24,106 nucleotides of DNA from Bacillota bacterium (GCA_023389295.1 JAEWEO010000021.1:1-24106); one strand, 5' to 3'. Positions 5,826 through 14,985 are shown, counted from the first letter of the stretch. Program-made: numbers and translations. The notes: a model not told the origin generated them from the sequence alone.

Positions 5826-8345
5826 TTAATAAATCGCGGACTCTGCAAAACGGTCCTTTCTGATTTCAAGTAATCGTATCTCATGAGGCTCTAATTTAGC
5901 ATAATAATTAATACGCTTATTATTAACATTAATCACTGTTTTGCTAATTCTTGGAATGGAGCGTCCTTGTAAGGTAGTAATTTCTTCTTCGGTTCTTAGA
6001 GGAATTGCTCCCATACGTACCCATTCATCAAAGGCGCTTCCGCTTTGACGGTTAAGAATATGTTCTGAAAAGGTATAGGTGCCATTTTCTGCATTGGTAA
6101 GAATGAGATCAATGTCCATAGGAGCAGGATCAACAAATGCATTATATCGGTCTAAGAAGGTAACATTAAACAATACTCCTTTAGCATAGAGTGGAGATAT
6201 GTGTATGTAATTATATAAAATAATGACATAGTCTCCTTTTTGATTTGTCGTTACAAAATATCCGGGACCTTTCTCTACGAGCGTGTTCATTAACTTATGA
6301 AGGAAGGTAAAGGCATAATAGGCGGGCTTTTTAATTCCGCAATTTGTAAATAATCCAAGCTCACCGTGAAATAGCTGATTGTCGTAGGGCAGCTCCTCCA
6401 AGGTATCGGATAAGCACCAATTGCCAAAGCTTGAAACTTGATCATAATTTTCTAAAATATTTTTCACTATGTAAGAAGAACGGTAACAGGTATCATTTAA
6501 CCAATCCCTATGAGATGAGGTGCCTGCCCACTCTGTAATATAAATCGGTAGCTTTGGATAAGGCGATAGATTCTTTTTTAGGTTTGCTATAGTGTTAGCC
6601 ATATAGTCCGGATCCTCTGACAGGATAATGGAATCATTATTTGTACTTACACCAAAGGTTGCCTGATCTTTACTGGTAGAGGTCTTCACCGGATAGCAAT
6701 GGATGTTATAGAAATCCGGAAAGCATTGATTTGTCTGGCAATAATTGAGAAAATTATAAAATTCAGGATTGTTAAAATCCAAAGAACCATAAGAGGGCGT
6801 GCCAAAGGACAGCTGATTACTGCACTCTTTTACGCAGGAACGGGTGATGCGATACAATTCATAGGCAATTTCATCATTGTCAAAAGCAAAGATGTAGGAC
6901 TTAAACGGAACATTCCAGAAGGAGAAAAGCCATGTTTTTACCTCCTCCAGTTCGTATCGGTCAATCAAATGCTTGGTTAGGTTCGTAATAAGAAAAGCCC
7001 ATTTGGAGTAATCCTTTGGTTCACTAAGGATCACGGGATTATAAAAAATTGTTGTAGAAGGATCTTTTGCAAGGGCCTTTGGCATGAAGGAGAACTGAAT
7101 CAATGGTTTTAAATGGATGGATAGGAGGAAATCAATGACTTGATCCACATATTGATAAGTCAGGTATGGGTTTCCTTTTTGGTCCTCATTATAGAGCATC
7201 ATGGAATCGTCCAAGATGCCATGAAATTTGATATAGCGAAACCCGATCTCCTTCTGTAAGGTCCTTAGCTGCTCTTGGATCGGTGCCATTAAGATTTCCT
7301 TCGCCCTAGCTACACTAGTAAAGGTACGATAGGTGTGGACCAGAGATTTCGAATTAGCTAAGGCATTAATCTCTATGGTTTTAGAGGCTTGTACCACATT
7401 ATCTGTAACTTCTTTGGCATCATCCATATCAAGATACTCACCTAATTTATTTAAGAAGTCATGGCGTTCCAACAGCAAATATCCTTGACCGTCAGGCCGT
7501 TTTTCAACTTGCTCCTTTTTTATCTCCCTGTTTTTCTTTTGATCGCTCCGATATTGTCTGGGTAACATACCAAATTGATTCTTAAAGGTATTTACAAAAT
7601 ATCTGCAGTTTGCAAAGCCGTTATTTGCAGCAATTTGCTCAATGGTTTGTGAGGTGGTCAATAAATCATTAACTGCATGATTTAGACGAATGCCTGTTAG
7701 ATAGTTGAAAAAGGTTACACCCAAATTTAATTTGAAGAAATGCGACAAATAAGAGGGCGATAAATACTCTCGTTCGGCAACCTGTTCCAGGGTAATATTT
7801 TCTGTATAATTGTCATTCAAATATTGTATGATGTTGGCAAGCCGCTGTAGGCTTTTTGATACGCTACTGGTGTTTCTTCGGTCCGTAGTCTTGTAGTTTT
7901 TAACCAGCTCCAGCATTAATTGATAGGAAAAGGATATAAGAAGCAGTTCATTATCATCTTTGTCGTTGTAGTGAATATAAATGATTTTAGCTATAATTTT
8001 CTTTAGATTTGTAAACTTTGTCTTATTAAAGTAAGCAGCAGAGTTACACAGAAAGTAAGCGCCGGTAATCGAACTACTCTTAAAATAGGAAAGATTAATT
8101 TGTAAAGATACCACCAAGTTATCATAAGCCTGAATCTCATGAATTTGATTACTATTAATTAGAATGATATCATTCTCAGACAAATGATAAGTCTCTGACT
8201 CAATAGTAATTGTTAACTTGCCACTCAACACTAATAATATTTCGATGCAGTCATGCCAGTGCCTAGATGAATTTGTAAGTGCTTTAATCGCGATATTAAT
8301 TGGTGCCTCATCTAAAAATTCTACATTCTCATGGACAAATTGCAT
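5826..8345 (-). CDS. AraC-type regulator fused to a GH39-like domain
   Basis: One-component regulator of 839 residues. An AraC-type cupin covers about 15-95 (HWHDCIEILLVLSGK). A double helix-turn-helix covers about 170-268 (LEQVAEREYLSPSYLSHFFK at 187-206; IEQIAANNGFANCRYFVNTF at 235-254). A complete glycoside hydrolase 39 (beta-xylosidase-like) domain covers about 290-835. GH39 landmarks are FHGILDDSM (374-382), PLIQFSFMPKALAKD (414-428), NIHCYP (547-552), ITEWAGTSSHRD (603-614, nucleophile Glu605) and GIKKPAYYAF. At the acid/base position the usual WNEP reads WNVP (477-480, Val479), which argues against normal hydrolysis. No signal peptide, so it is cytoplasmic. AGGAGGGTGA precedes the ATG. 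It is divergent from the family-5 ABC operon that it probably controls. Confidence 0.9.
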   Translation of the reverse strand: MQFVHENVEFLDEAPINIAIKALTNSSRHWHDCIEILLVLSGKLTITIESETYHLSENDIILINSNQIHEIQAYDNLVVSLQINLSYFKSSSITGAYFLCNSAAYFNKTKFTNLKKIIAKIIYIHYNDKDDNELLLISFSYQLMLELVKNYKTTDRRNTSSVSKSLQRLANIIQYLNDNYTENITLEQVAEREYLSPSYLSHFFKLNLGVTFFNYLTGIRLNHAVNDLLTTSQTIEQIAANNGFANCRYFVNTFKNQFGMLPRQYRSDQKKNREIKKEQVEKRPDGQGYLLLERHDFLNKLGEYLDMDDAKEVTDNVVQASKTIEINALANSKSLVHTYRTFTSVARAKEILMAPIQEQLRTLQKEIGFRYIKFHGILDDSMMLYNEDQKGNPYLTYQYVDQVIDFLLSIHLKPLIQFSFMPKALAKDPSTTIFYNPVILSEPKDYSKWAFLITNLTKHLIDRYELEEVKTWLFSFWNVPFKSYIFAFDNDEIAYELYRITRSCVKECSNQLSFGTPSYGSLDFNNPEFYNFLNYCQTNQCFPDFYNIHCYPVKTSTSKDQATFGVSTNNDSIILSEDPDYMANTIANLKKNLSPYPKLPIYITEWAGTSSHRDWLNDTCYRSSYIVKNILENYDQVSSFGNWCLSDTLEELPYDNQLFHGELGLFTNCGIKKPAYYAFTFLHKLMNTLVEKGPGYFVTTNQKGDYVIILYNYIHISPLYAKGVLFNVTFLDRYNAFVDPAPMDIDLILTNAENGTYTFSEHILNRQSGSAFDEWVRMGAIPLRTEEEITTLQGRSIPRISKTVINVNNKRINYYAKLEPHEIRLLEIRKDRFAESAIY

Positions 8346-8880
8346 GATAGTTCACCCTCCTCTTGTAAAACATGTAGATTGTCATGTTATTATGAAGAAA
8401 TTCTGTCAATTATTAATGCAATTCATGCTTATGAAAGAATAATTAATCACATTAATATATCCAATGCAAGTGACATTATGCTGTAATGATTTGAAATTAC
8501 ATGAGATTACTTAACATAAAAATTATAGATAGTATTAAAATCAATTTTATAACTGTATAATCTTTAGATTTTTTAAAAAATCATATTGGATAATATTTAT
8601 TATTATCTCCATATAATGTATATAGTATAGCACAAAATATATAAAAAAGCATGGTATTTTTTAAAAATATTATATAAAATGTAGAAAAGAAGTAATACAT
8701 GTTGTTTGATTAGGATCATAAAAAGCTTCAGATTTAATAATTACGCATGTTTTTTATTATGTAATATCTTTTAATTTTGTATTAAACATAATAGTAGGCA
8801 ATAAATTCAGGGTGTCTATGCTTATGTTTATGTTTAATAAATATGGCTGGAGAAGCCTAAATTTAATAAGGAGGGTATAA
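8346..8880. other. Divergent regulatory region, AraC-GH39 / ABC operon
   Basis: About 535 bases, very AT-rich, with no convincing gene. Visible elements: a 20-base dyad TGTAAT-N8-ATTACA at 8482-8501; an extended -10-like TGTATAAT (8554-8561) on the plus strand; directly after it a perfect 16-base palindrome GATTTTTTAAAAAATC (8567-8582); a second TATAAT near 8616; an 8-base inverted repeat TATTATGT / ACATAATA (8755-8762, 8786-8793); and a small GGCT/AGCC hairpin just before the RBS AAGGAGGG of the downstream gene. None of the candidate -10 boxes has a good -35, which fits activator-dependent promoters. No single start site can be chosen. Confidence 0.5.
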
Positions 8881-10779
8881 ATGAAAAAGGTTAAAAAACT
8901 AACAGCTATGTTACTTGCTATGGTATTGGTTCTCACTACATTAGCAGGATGTGGCAAGAAAAACACACAGGATACTGCAGGTGATAATCCTACGCAGGCT
9001 CCTACACAAGCAGTGAAAGCAGATCCTACAGAAGCACCGGTAGCTGAACCGGATACTTCAGATCCAAATCAACTTCCCAGAACTGAGACACTCTATTATG
9101 GTGGTCTTCAATGGGGCGCAGTTAATGGTTGGAACCCGCTTTCCGACGATATGAATAACGCTTTAGTGCTTAACCAGAATGCTGGTGGTGCACGTACTTT
9201 AATGTTTGAAACACTTTATATGTATAACATGCTTGATGGTTCCATGCAGCCTCTTTTAGCAGATGGCGATTATGTATGGAATGCTGAAAGAACAGAAATG
9301 ACCGTTAAATTAAAGAGCGCAGCTAAATGGAGCGATGGAACTCCGGTTACTGCGGAAGACGTTGCATATACGTTCGCTGCTAATGTGAAATATCAGTCAG
9401 CACAGGGCGTAGGTCTTGCTCCTTACATCGAAACAGTTGAGGCTGTTGACGCTTCTACTGTACTTATTAAAGCTAAATTAGGTGAAGACGGTAAAGCTAC
9501 TAATCCATTAATGGTAGTTAGTTATCTTGGACAGACCTATGTATTACAAAAAGCTTGGATTGAAACTTTGGAAGCTCGTTGTGGTAGCGATGCTGCAGCT
9601 ATCAAAAAAGATCCCGGTGAAGATGTAGTATATTCTGGACCTTATCACAAACATTTTGCTGATGACCAGAAAGTGGTTTTAGTTCGTGATGATAATTACT
9701 GGGGTCAGGATGCTTCTATGTGGAGTAAACTTCCTGCACCTAAGTATGTTGCACATACCATCTATGCTGACAATGCTGCAACTGAAGTAGCATTCAAAGC
9801 TGGTGAAGTTGACGTTGACCAACAGTTCATTCCTAACATTCAAAATCTCTGGTTAAATGATGGTCTTCCGATTTCTACATACATGGATGAAGCACCTTAT
9901 GGCATCTGCGTTAATATGCCTACCGCATGGTTTAACATGGATATTCCTGGATTAGATAATGCAGCAGTTCGTAAAGCAATCGCTATGGCAGTTGATTATG
10001 ATGCAATCAATGCTAACGCTATGACTGGTCAATCACCTACCTTTGCAGAGGTTCCTCGTTCTCTTATGAACCCGACCGATGGTGAACAGTCAACATTTGA
10101 TCATGATGCAGTTAAGGATCTTCAATGGGTTGGTAATGACATTGAAGGTTCTAAGAAGTTATTAGACGATGCTGGTATCGTTGACTCTGATGGTGATGGA
10201 GTTCGTGAATTAAACGGAACAAAACTTTCCTTTAATGCATGTGCACCGAATGGTTGGACTGACTGGATGGCAGCTATGGAAATCGTTGCTGCAGCTGGTA
10301 AGAGCATCGGTATTGAAATTACGACTGAGTTCCCTGAATGGTCCGTATACCAAACAGTTGTAACAGCAGCAAAACAGACTGATTATGATATCTTTATGAT
10401 GTGGACTGATAGTGCTACACCGGTTCAGCCTTGGGGACGTATCCGTCAATTACTCAGCTCTGAGTACAACGGTATCGAAGGTAACTGGTCTGGTAACTGG
10501 GGTCACTATAGCAATGCTCGTATTGATGAGCTGATTAAGTTAATTCCTGCTGAATCAGATGCAGCTAAATTAAAAGAATACTATACAGAAGCAGTTAAGA
10601 TTTATTTAACAGATGTTCCTTCTTTCTCACTTATGTACAGACCTAATTTATTCCACGCAGTTAATGAATCTGTATGGACGAATTATCCTGAAGCAGGCGA
10701 TGGCAATAACATTCCTCCGTTGATTTTATCCGATGGATACGGTGTTGCAGGTCTCTATCATATTGAGTTGGTTCAGTAA
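8881..10779 (+). CDS. Family-5 solute-binding lipoprotein of ABC importer
   Basis: Extracellular ligand-binding lipoprotein of the DppA/OppA type, 632 residues. Signal peptide with lipobox LAGC (Cys24), then a Thr/Pro/Gln/Ala-rich linker to about residue 65. The SBP_bac_5 fold follows, with MFETLYMYNMLDGSMQPLLA, the family motif AKWSDGTPVTAEDVAYTFAA, and VRKAIAMAVDYDAI. It is the first gene of the operon and has a strong AAGGAGGG RBS. A hairpin after its stop may keep its message more abundant than that of the permeases. Members of this family bind peptides, nickel or oligosaccharides. The divergent AraC-GH39 regulator makes a plant-cell-wall oligosaccharide the more likely ligand, but this is inference. 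Confidence 0.9.
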   Translation: MKKVKKLTAMLLAMVLVLTTLAGCGKKNTQDTAGDNPTQAPTQAVKADPTEAPVAEPDTSDPNQLPRTETLYYGGLQWGAVNGWNPLSDDMNNALVLNQNAGGARTLMFETLYMYNMLDGSMQPLLADGDYVWNAERTEMTVKLKSAAKWSDGTPVTAEDVAYTFAANVKYQSAQGVGLAPYIETVEAVDASTVLIKAKLGEDGKATNPLMVVSYLGQTYVLQKAWIETLEARCGSDAAAIKKDPGEDVVYSGPYHKHFADDQKVVLVRDDNYWGQDASMWSKLPAPKYVAHTIYADNAATEVAFKAGEVDVDQQFIPNIQNLWLNDGLPISTYMDEAPYGICVNMPTAWFNMDIPGLDNAAVRKAIAMAVDYDAINANAMTGQSPTFAEVPRSLMNPTDGEQSTFDHDAVKDLQWVGNDIEGSKKLLDDAGIVDSDGDGVRELNGTKLSFNACAPNGWTDWMAAMEIVAAAGKSIGIEITTEFPEWSVYQTVVTAAKQTDYDIFMMWTDSATPVQPWGRIRQLLSSEYNGIEGNWSGNWGHYSNARIDELIKLIPAESDAAKLKEYYTEAVKIYLTDVPSFSLMYRPNLFHAVNESVWTNYPEAGDGNNIPPLILSDGYGVAGLYHIELVQ

Positions 10780-10824
10780 TAACTAAGTAATTCTTAAATA
10801 GTAATACCTGAATACAATCAGTCG

Positions 10825-10860
10825 GCCATGTTTCGGGGGAACTTGAAACATGGCTGTTTT
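10825..10860 (+). terminator. Hairpin after binding-protein gene (attenuator or stabiliser)
   Basis: Perfect 10-bp stem GCCATGTTTC (10825-10834) / GAAACATGGC (10845-10854) with a 10-base loop, followed by TGTTTT. The U-tract is short and the permease gene begins 20 bases later, so partial termination or 3'-end protection of the binding-protein message is more likely than full termination. Confidence 0.7.
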
Positions 10861-10880
10861 CAAATATATGGAGGTAATCT

Positions 10881-11885
10881 ATGAAAGGCTATCGTAAATA
10901 TTTTGGCAAGAAGATCGTGTGGTTCCTCATAACTTTCGTTATTGCAGTATTACTTAATTTTATACTCCCTAGGTTAATGCCTGGAGATCCTGTTGCGGTC
11001 ATTGTTGCAAAACAAGCGCAAGGATTATCTGATACCTCTGCTGTTAAGCAGATCTATGACAATTATGCAGAAGAATTTGGTACAAATAAACCGATGTATA
11101 TTCAATTTTTTACCTATTTTAAAAATGCATTAACCGGTAACTTTGGTCTTTCCTTTAGCCAATATCCACGTGCGGTATCCGACATTATATCAAATGCAAT
11201 TGTTTGGACCTTAGCTTTACAGCTCCCTGCAATCATTGTCGGATGGCTAATTGGTAATGTACTTGGTGCTTTAGCAGCTTATATTCGTAAGGGGTTTGAT
11301 AAGGTGCTTATGCCCATAAGTTTATTTATTAGCAGTTTGCCAGCATTTGGTTTAGCAGTAATCCTTCTTGTTGTATTTGCAACTAAATTGAAAATTGCGC
11401 CTATTTCTGGTGGCTATTCCTATAATATGCTACCTAATCTTAGTTGGAGTTTCGTTAAATCTGTAATTGTGCATTATCAACTTCCTTTTTGGTCAATTGT
11501 TACAATCTCCATTGGTGGTCAGGCAATAGGAATGCGATCCATGTCGATCTATGAGCTGAATGCAGACTATGTAAAATACAGCCGTTTTCTAGGTATTAAG
11601 GATAGAAAAATTGTTGGATATGTATTCCGTAATGCAATGCTTCCCCAGATTACGGGTCTTGCGCTTTCCATTGGTACTATGGTCGGTGGTGCATTAGTAG
11701 CTGAGGTAATTTTTAGTTATCCAGGACTGGGTACCACAATGCTTCAAGCAATTACAATGTCGGATTATCCATTATTGTCAGCTACGACACTTATCATTAC
11801 CATTATGGTACTTATTGCAACGTTTGCTATTGATATTATCTACGGATTTATTGATCCACGTGTCAAAGCGGCACAATTTGATTAA
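10881..11885 (+). CDS. DppB-type ABC permease
   Basis: Inner-membrane permease subunit of the binding-protein-dependent transport superfamily, 334 residues with about six membrane helices. The N-terminal helix (about 12-30) is followed by the family-typical PRLMPGDP (30-37), where DppB/OppB proteins carry a P-G-D-P. The EAA-type cytoplasmic loop spans about 226-256 (NADYVKYSRFLGIKDRKIVG, then NAMLPQ). The end GFIDPRVK is also characteristic. RBS GGAGG before the ATG. The next gene starts 15 bases after its stop. Confidence 0.92.
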   Translation: MKGYRKYFGKKIVWFLITFVIAVLLNFILPRLMPGDPVAVIVAKQAQGLSDTSAVKQIYDNYAEEFGTNKPMYIQFFTYFKNALTGNFGLSFSQYPRAVSDIISNAIVWTLALQLPAIIVGWLIGNVLGALAAYIRKGFDKVLMPISLFISSLPAFGLAVILLVVFATKLKIAPISGGYSYNMLPNLSWSFVKSVIVHYQLPFWSIVTISIGGQAIGMRSMSIYELNADYVKYSRFLGIKDRKIVGYVFRNAMLPQITGLALSIGTMVGGALVAEVIFSYPGLGTTMLQAITMSDYPLLSATTLIITIMVLIATFAIDIIYGFIDPRVKAAQFD

Positions 11886-11899
11886 GGGAGGAATAGAAT

Positions 11900-13150
11900 A
11901 TGAAAAATACCATACGTCAAGTGTTTCACTCTCCCAAGTTTGTTGTTGGATTTACTATATTGGCCTTAATCTTATCAACGCTTTGGATCTATCCCTTGTT
12001 CAATCCAGGTGATCCTCTACAAATGATTGGTTTGGGTTCCTTCTTCAAGCCGGGTACTTATGTATCCCTATACGATGCTGTAGATACAAAATCCACAACT
12101 ATGAAATTGCCGGATGCAGCACAAAATCGTATGTCCAATAAAATAAGTGATGAAGACCGCGTATCGATGGTACAGTGGTTAACATCAGCGGGTATCTCCG
12201 AAAATGATATTGATATAGAGGATACGGATGCTTTGATTAAACTATGGCAGGATACTTATGATCCTTCCATAAAGCCGAAGGGTATGACGATGGCTCAGCG
12301 TAATTATTATAAGCGTCTGGACAAAAACCTTGAGGATGCTCTCAATAAAAATGAGAAAATCATTGCTACTGAAAATGAAGAAACCGGAACATTAGAGGAA
12401 TCAAAAGTTATTAAAGATACCGATTATATTAATGTGAAGGAGGTTGCTAATGTAAAGGTATTGCCGCTTGGAACAGATAACTTCGGACGTGATATGTTAA
12501 AAGAGTTAGTGTCTGCTACGGGTACCTCAGTTCTAATTGGTCTAATAGCAGGAATAATTGCAACCTTTATTGGATTATCTTTAGGACTACTGGCTGGTTA
12601 TATTGGAGGAGTTGTAGATGATATTATTATGTTTATCACCAATCTATTTACAGTAATTCCTTCCTTTGTCCTTTTGATATTGATCTCCTATAGTATTAGC
12701 CAGGATCAGAGAGGGGCAACTACAGTTGCTATCGTTATTGGTGCTACTTCTTGGGTTTGGACCGCAAGATCCGTTCGTTCCCAAGTAATTTCACTACGTA
12801 ACCGCGACCATGTTAATTTAAGTAAATTATCCGGACATAGTCTGTTGAGAATTATCCTTACAGATATTCTCCCATACATAGCTTCTTATGTTGTTATGGC
12901 ATTAATTCTGCAGATATCTACAGCGATTCTTGCAGAAGCTCAACTTTCTATGATTGGACTTGGACCGAAAACAACCGAAATCCCAACGCTTGGTTTGATG
13001 ATGAGCTGGGCAATGTCTTATTCTGCACATATAAATGGTTCTTGGTGGGCTTATTTCCCAGTAATCCTTGTTATTGCACTAATATCATTCTCGTTGAACT
13101 TAATGAATACCGGACTCGATCAGGTGTTCAATCCCACGTTGAGAGATTAG
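11900..13150 (+). CDS. DppC-type ABC permease with a large extra domain
   Basis: Second permease subunit, 416 residues, well over 100 longer than usual DppC/OppC proteins (about 280-310). The first helix covers about 13-33. The conserved element LPLGTDNFGRDML, normally near residue 75-85, is here at 188-200. The extra hydrophilic piece, about 45-187, is rich in Asp, Glu, Asn and Lys (for example ISENDIDIEDTDALIKLWQD) and should lie outside the membrane. From 200 on it is a normal BPD_transp_1 domain with an EAA loop at about 301-325 (NRDHVNLSKLSGHSLLRIIL). The reading frame is continuous with ordinary codon use, so this is not a frameshift artefact. RBS GGGAGG. The partner of DppB and the two ATPases is clear; the role of the insert is not. 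Confidence 0.9.
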   Translation: MKNTIRQVFHSPKFVVGFTILALILSTLWIYPLFNPGDPLQMIGLGSFFKPGTYVSLYDAVDTKSTTMKLPDAAQNRMSNKISDEDRVSMVQWLTSAGISENDIDIEDTDALIKLWQDTYDPSIKPKGMTMAQRNYYKRLDKNLEDALNKNEKIIATENEETGTLEESKVIKDTDYINVKEVANVKVLPLGTDNFGRDMLKELVSATGTSVLIGLIAGIIATFIGLSLGLLAGYIGGVVDDIIMFITNLFTVIPSFVLLILISYSISQDQRGATTVAIVIGATSWVWTARSVRSQVISLRNRDHVNLSKLSGHSLLRIILTDILPYIASYVVMALILQISTAILAEAQLSMIGLGPKTTEIPTLGLMMSWAMSYSAHINGSWWAYFPVILVIALISFSLNLMNTGLDQVFNPTLRD

Positions 13151-13160
13151 GAGGTCGATT

Positions 13161-14168
13161 ATGGGAAAGAAAATACTTGAAGTTAATAATCTAACAACTA
13201 AATATATTACCAGATTCGGTGAGGATGTTTATGCAGTTGATGGTGTATCATTATCCATTGAAGAAGGAAAATCCCTTGGTATTGCCGGTGAGTCCGGTTG
13301 TGGTAAGTCCACTCTGGCTCTCAGTCTTATGGGTTACTACTTCCCACCGTTGCACTATACGAGTGGAGATATTATTATCGATGGACAAAACATATCCCAG
13401 ATGGAACCGGATTATATCCGAAAAAACATCTTAGGTAATGAAATCGCTTATATTCCTCAGGCAGCCATGAATGCTTTAAATCCGACGCAGAAGGTAATTC
13501 GTTTTATAGAAGATGTTATTCATGCTCATGATCCAAAGAGACCAAAGAAGGAAATTCATGAGTTGGCAAGAAAACGTTTTGAAGAACTGGGTCTACCGGC
13601 ATCCGTCCTAGATAAGCATGCGGTAGAATTGTCAGGAGGTATGAAACAGCGTACCGTTATCGCAATTTCTACCATCCTATCACCTAAGGTTTTAATAGCA
13701 GATGAACCTTCTAGTGCGCTGGACGTAACCAGCCAGAAGATGGTAATTAAGATGCTTCGTAATCTTATGGATAAGGGTTATATTAAATCAATGATATTCA
13801 TAACACATGAACTACCACTTCTTTATAACGTAACAGATGATATTATGGTTATGTATGCCGGTCAAATTGTTGAGAAAGGCTCAGCGAAGGAAATGGTATT
13901 CGATCCGGTACACCCTTATTCCAAGGGTCTTATGGGTTCCATTATTGTTCCAGAGTCCGGAACACGTGAGCATAAGTTAACAGCTATTCCAGGCACACCT
14001 CCAAACCTGAAAAAGCCGCCCTCAGGCTGTAGGTTTGCTGAACGATGCAAATATGCAACAAGTGAATGCAAAATAAATTCAGTAGGTCTTAGAGAATTTG
14101 GCAATGACCGGAGCTACCGTTGCATTATTGAAGTAGAGAAGCTAAAGGAGGGGTATGCAAATGAGTGA
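13161..14168 (+). CDS. DppD-type ABC transporter ATPase
   Basis: ATP-hydrolysing subunit of the importer, 335 residues. Walker A GESGCGKST (43-51), Q-loop YIPQ (97-100), signature LSGGMKQR (157-164), Walker B VLIADEP (177-183), and switch His in ITHE (214-217). The C-terminal oligopeptide-transporter extension carries four cysteines (290, 296, 303, 321) in GCRFAERCKYATSECK and YRC. This is the pattern reported to hold an iron-sulfur cluster in some DppD proteins. It starts 10 bases after the permease gene with TAGGAGG, and its end overlaps the next ATPase gene by 8 bases. Confidence 0.93.
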   Translation: MGKKILEVNNLTTKYITRFGEDVYAVDGVSLSIEEGKSLGIAGESGCGKSTLALSLMGYYFPPLHYTSGDIIIDGQNISQMEPDYIRKNILGNEIAYIPQAAMNALNPTQKVIRFIEDVIHAHDPKRPKKEIHELARKRFEELGLPASVLDKHAVELSGGMKQRTVIAISTILSPKVLIADEPSSALDVTSQKMVIKMLRNLMDKGYIKSMIFITHELPLLYNVTDDIMVMYAGQIVEKGSAKEMVFDPVHPYSKGLMGSIIVPESGTREHKLTAIPGTPPNLKKPPSGCRFAERCKYATSECKINSVGLREFGNDRSYRCIIEVEKLKEGYANE

Positions 14169-14985
14169 TACAAAATCAGGTAGCAGACCCATGTGTCTGA
14201 GCGGGAAAGGAGTAACAAAGGTCTTCGGTTTCGGAGAAAAGAAAACCGTAGCAGTTGATCATGTAGATTTTGAATTTTATGAAGGTGAATTGATCTCTAT
14301 AGTAGGTGAATCGGGAAGTGGTAAGACAACGATTGCAAAAATGCTTCTTGGCTTGACCAATCTGACAGAGGGAGAGATTTATTTCCAGGGAAAGTTACGA
14401 GATATTAGTTCACACAAAAAGAAAAAAGAATATTGGAAGAATATCCAGGCAATTTTTCAAGATCCGTTCTCGTCTTATAATGTTTTTTCAAAAATTGATA
14501 CAGTACTTCTTGATTGTATTAATATGCGTGGTGGAAAGAAACTCCCAATGAAAAAGAAGATTGAGATGATGACTGAGGCGTGTAGCTTTGTTAATCTCAA
14601 ATATGCGGAGTTAACGAATAAATATCCTTTTGAGCTCTCTGGAGGTCAAATGCAGCGACTTATGATTGCTCGAATTTTTCTTCTAAAACCCAAGATTTTA
14701 CTGGCGGATGAACCTACTTCGATGATTGATGCATGTTCACGTGCTACCATCCTTGATATGCTTATGAACTTGCGTAATGAGATTGGCATGACGATTATCT
14801 TCATCACCCATGATATTGGATTAGCTTATTATATTTCTGACTCAGTCTATATTATGGAACATGGTAAATTCGTAGAAAAAGGAAATGCCGAAGATGTTAT
14901 TATTAACTCGAAGGCGGATTATACCAAGCGATTAATTAGTGATGTTCCAAAAATATATGAAGAATGGGATTTATCAACCGTATAA
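14161..14985 (+). CDS. DppF-type ABC transporter ATPase
   Basis: Second ATPase of the importer, 274 residues. From the chosen start: Walker A GESGSGKTT (49-57), Q-loop IFQDPF (98-103), signature LSGGQMQR (159-166), Walker B ILLADEP (179-185), switch His in ITHD. It lacks the C-terminal cysteine extension found in the DppD partner, so the two ATPases are asymmetric. Two in-frame ATGs exist at 14155 and 14161. The second is preferred because AAGGAGGGG ends only one base before the first but about seven before the second. It is the last gene of the operon and is followed by a strong terminator. Confidence 0.92.
   Translation: MSDTKSGSRPMCLSGKGVTKVFGFGEKKTVAVDHVDFEFYEGELISIVGESGSGKTTIAKMLLGLTNLTEGEIYFQGKLRDISSHKKKKEYWKNIQAIFQDPFSSYNVFSKIDTVLLDCINMRGGKKLPMKKKIEMMTEACSFVNLKYAELTNKYPFELSGGQMQRLMIARIFLLKPKILLADEPTSMIDACSRATILDMLMNLRNEIGMTIIFITHDIGLAYYISDSVYIMEHGKFVEKGNAEDVIINSKADYTKRLISDVPKIYEEWDLSTV

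Noticed and set aside
6699..6980. Plus-strand open frame of 93 codons inside the AraC-GH39 gene
   Set aside because: It is antisense to conserved GH39 motifs, so it is a shadow frame.
8757..8966. Minus-strand open frame of 69 codons across the start of the binding-protein gene
   Set aside because: It overlaps the signal peptide region of a well-supported gene on the other strand and has no ribosome binding site.
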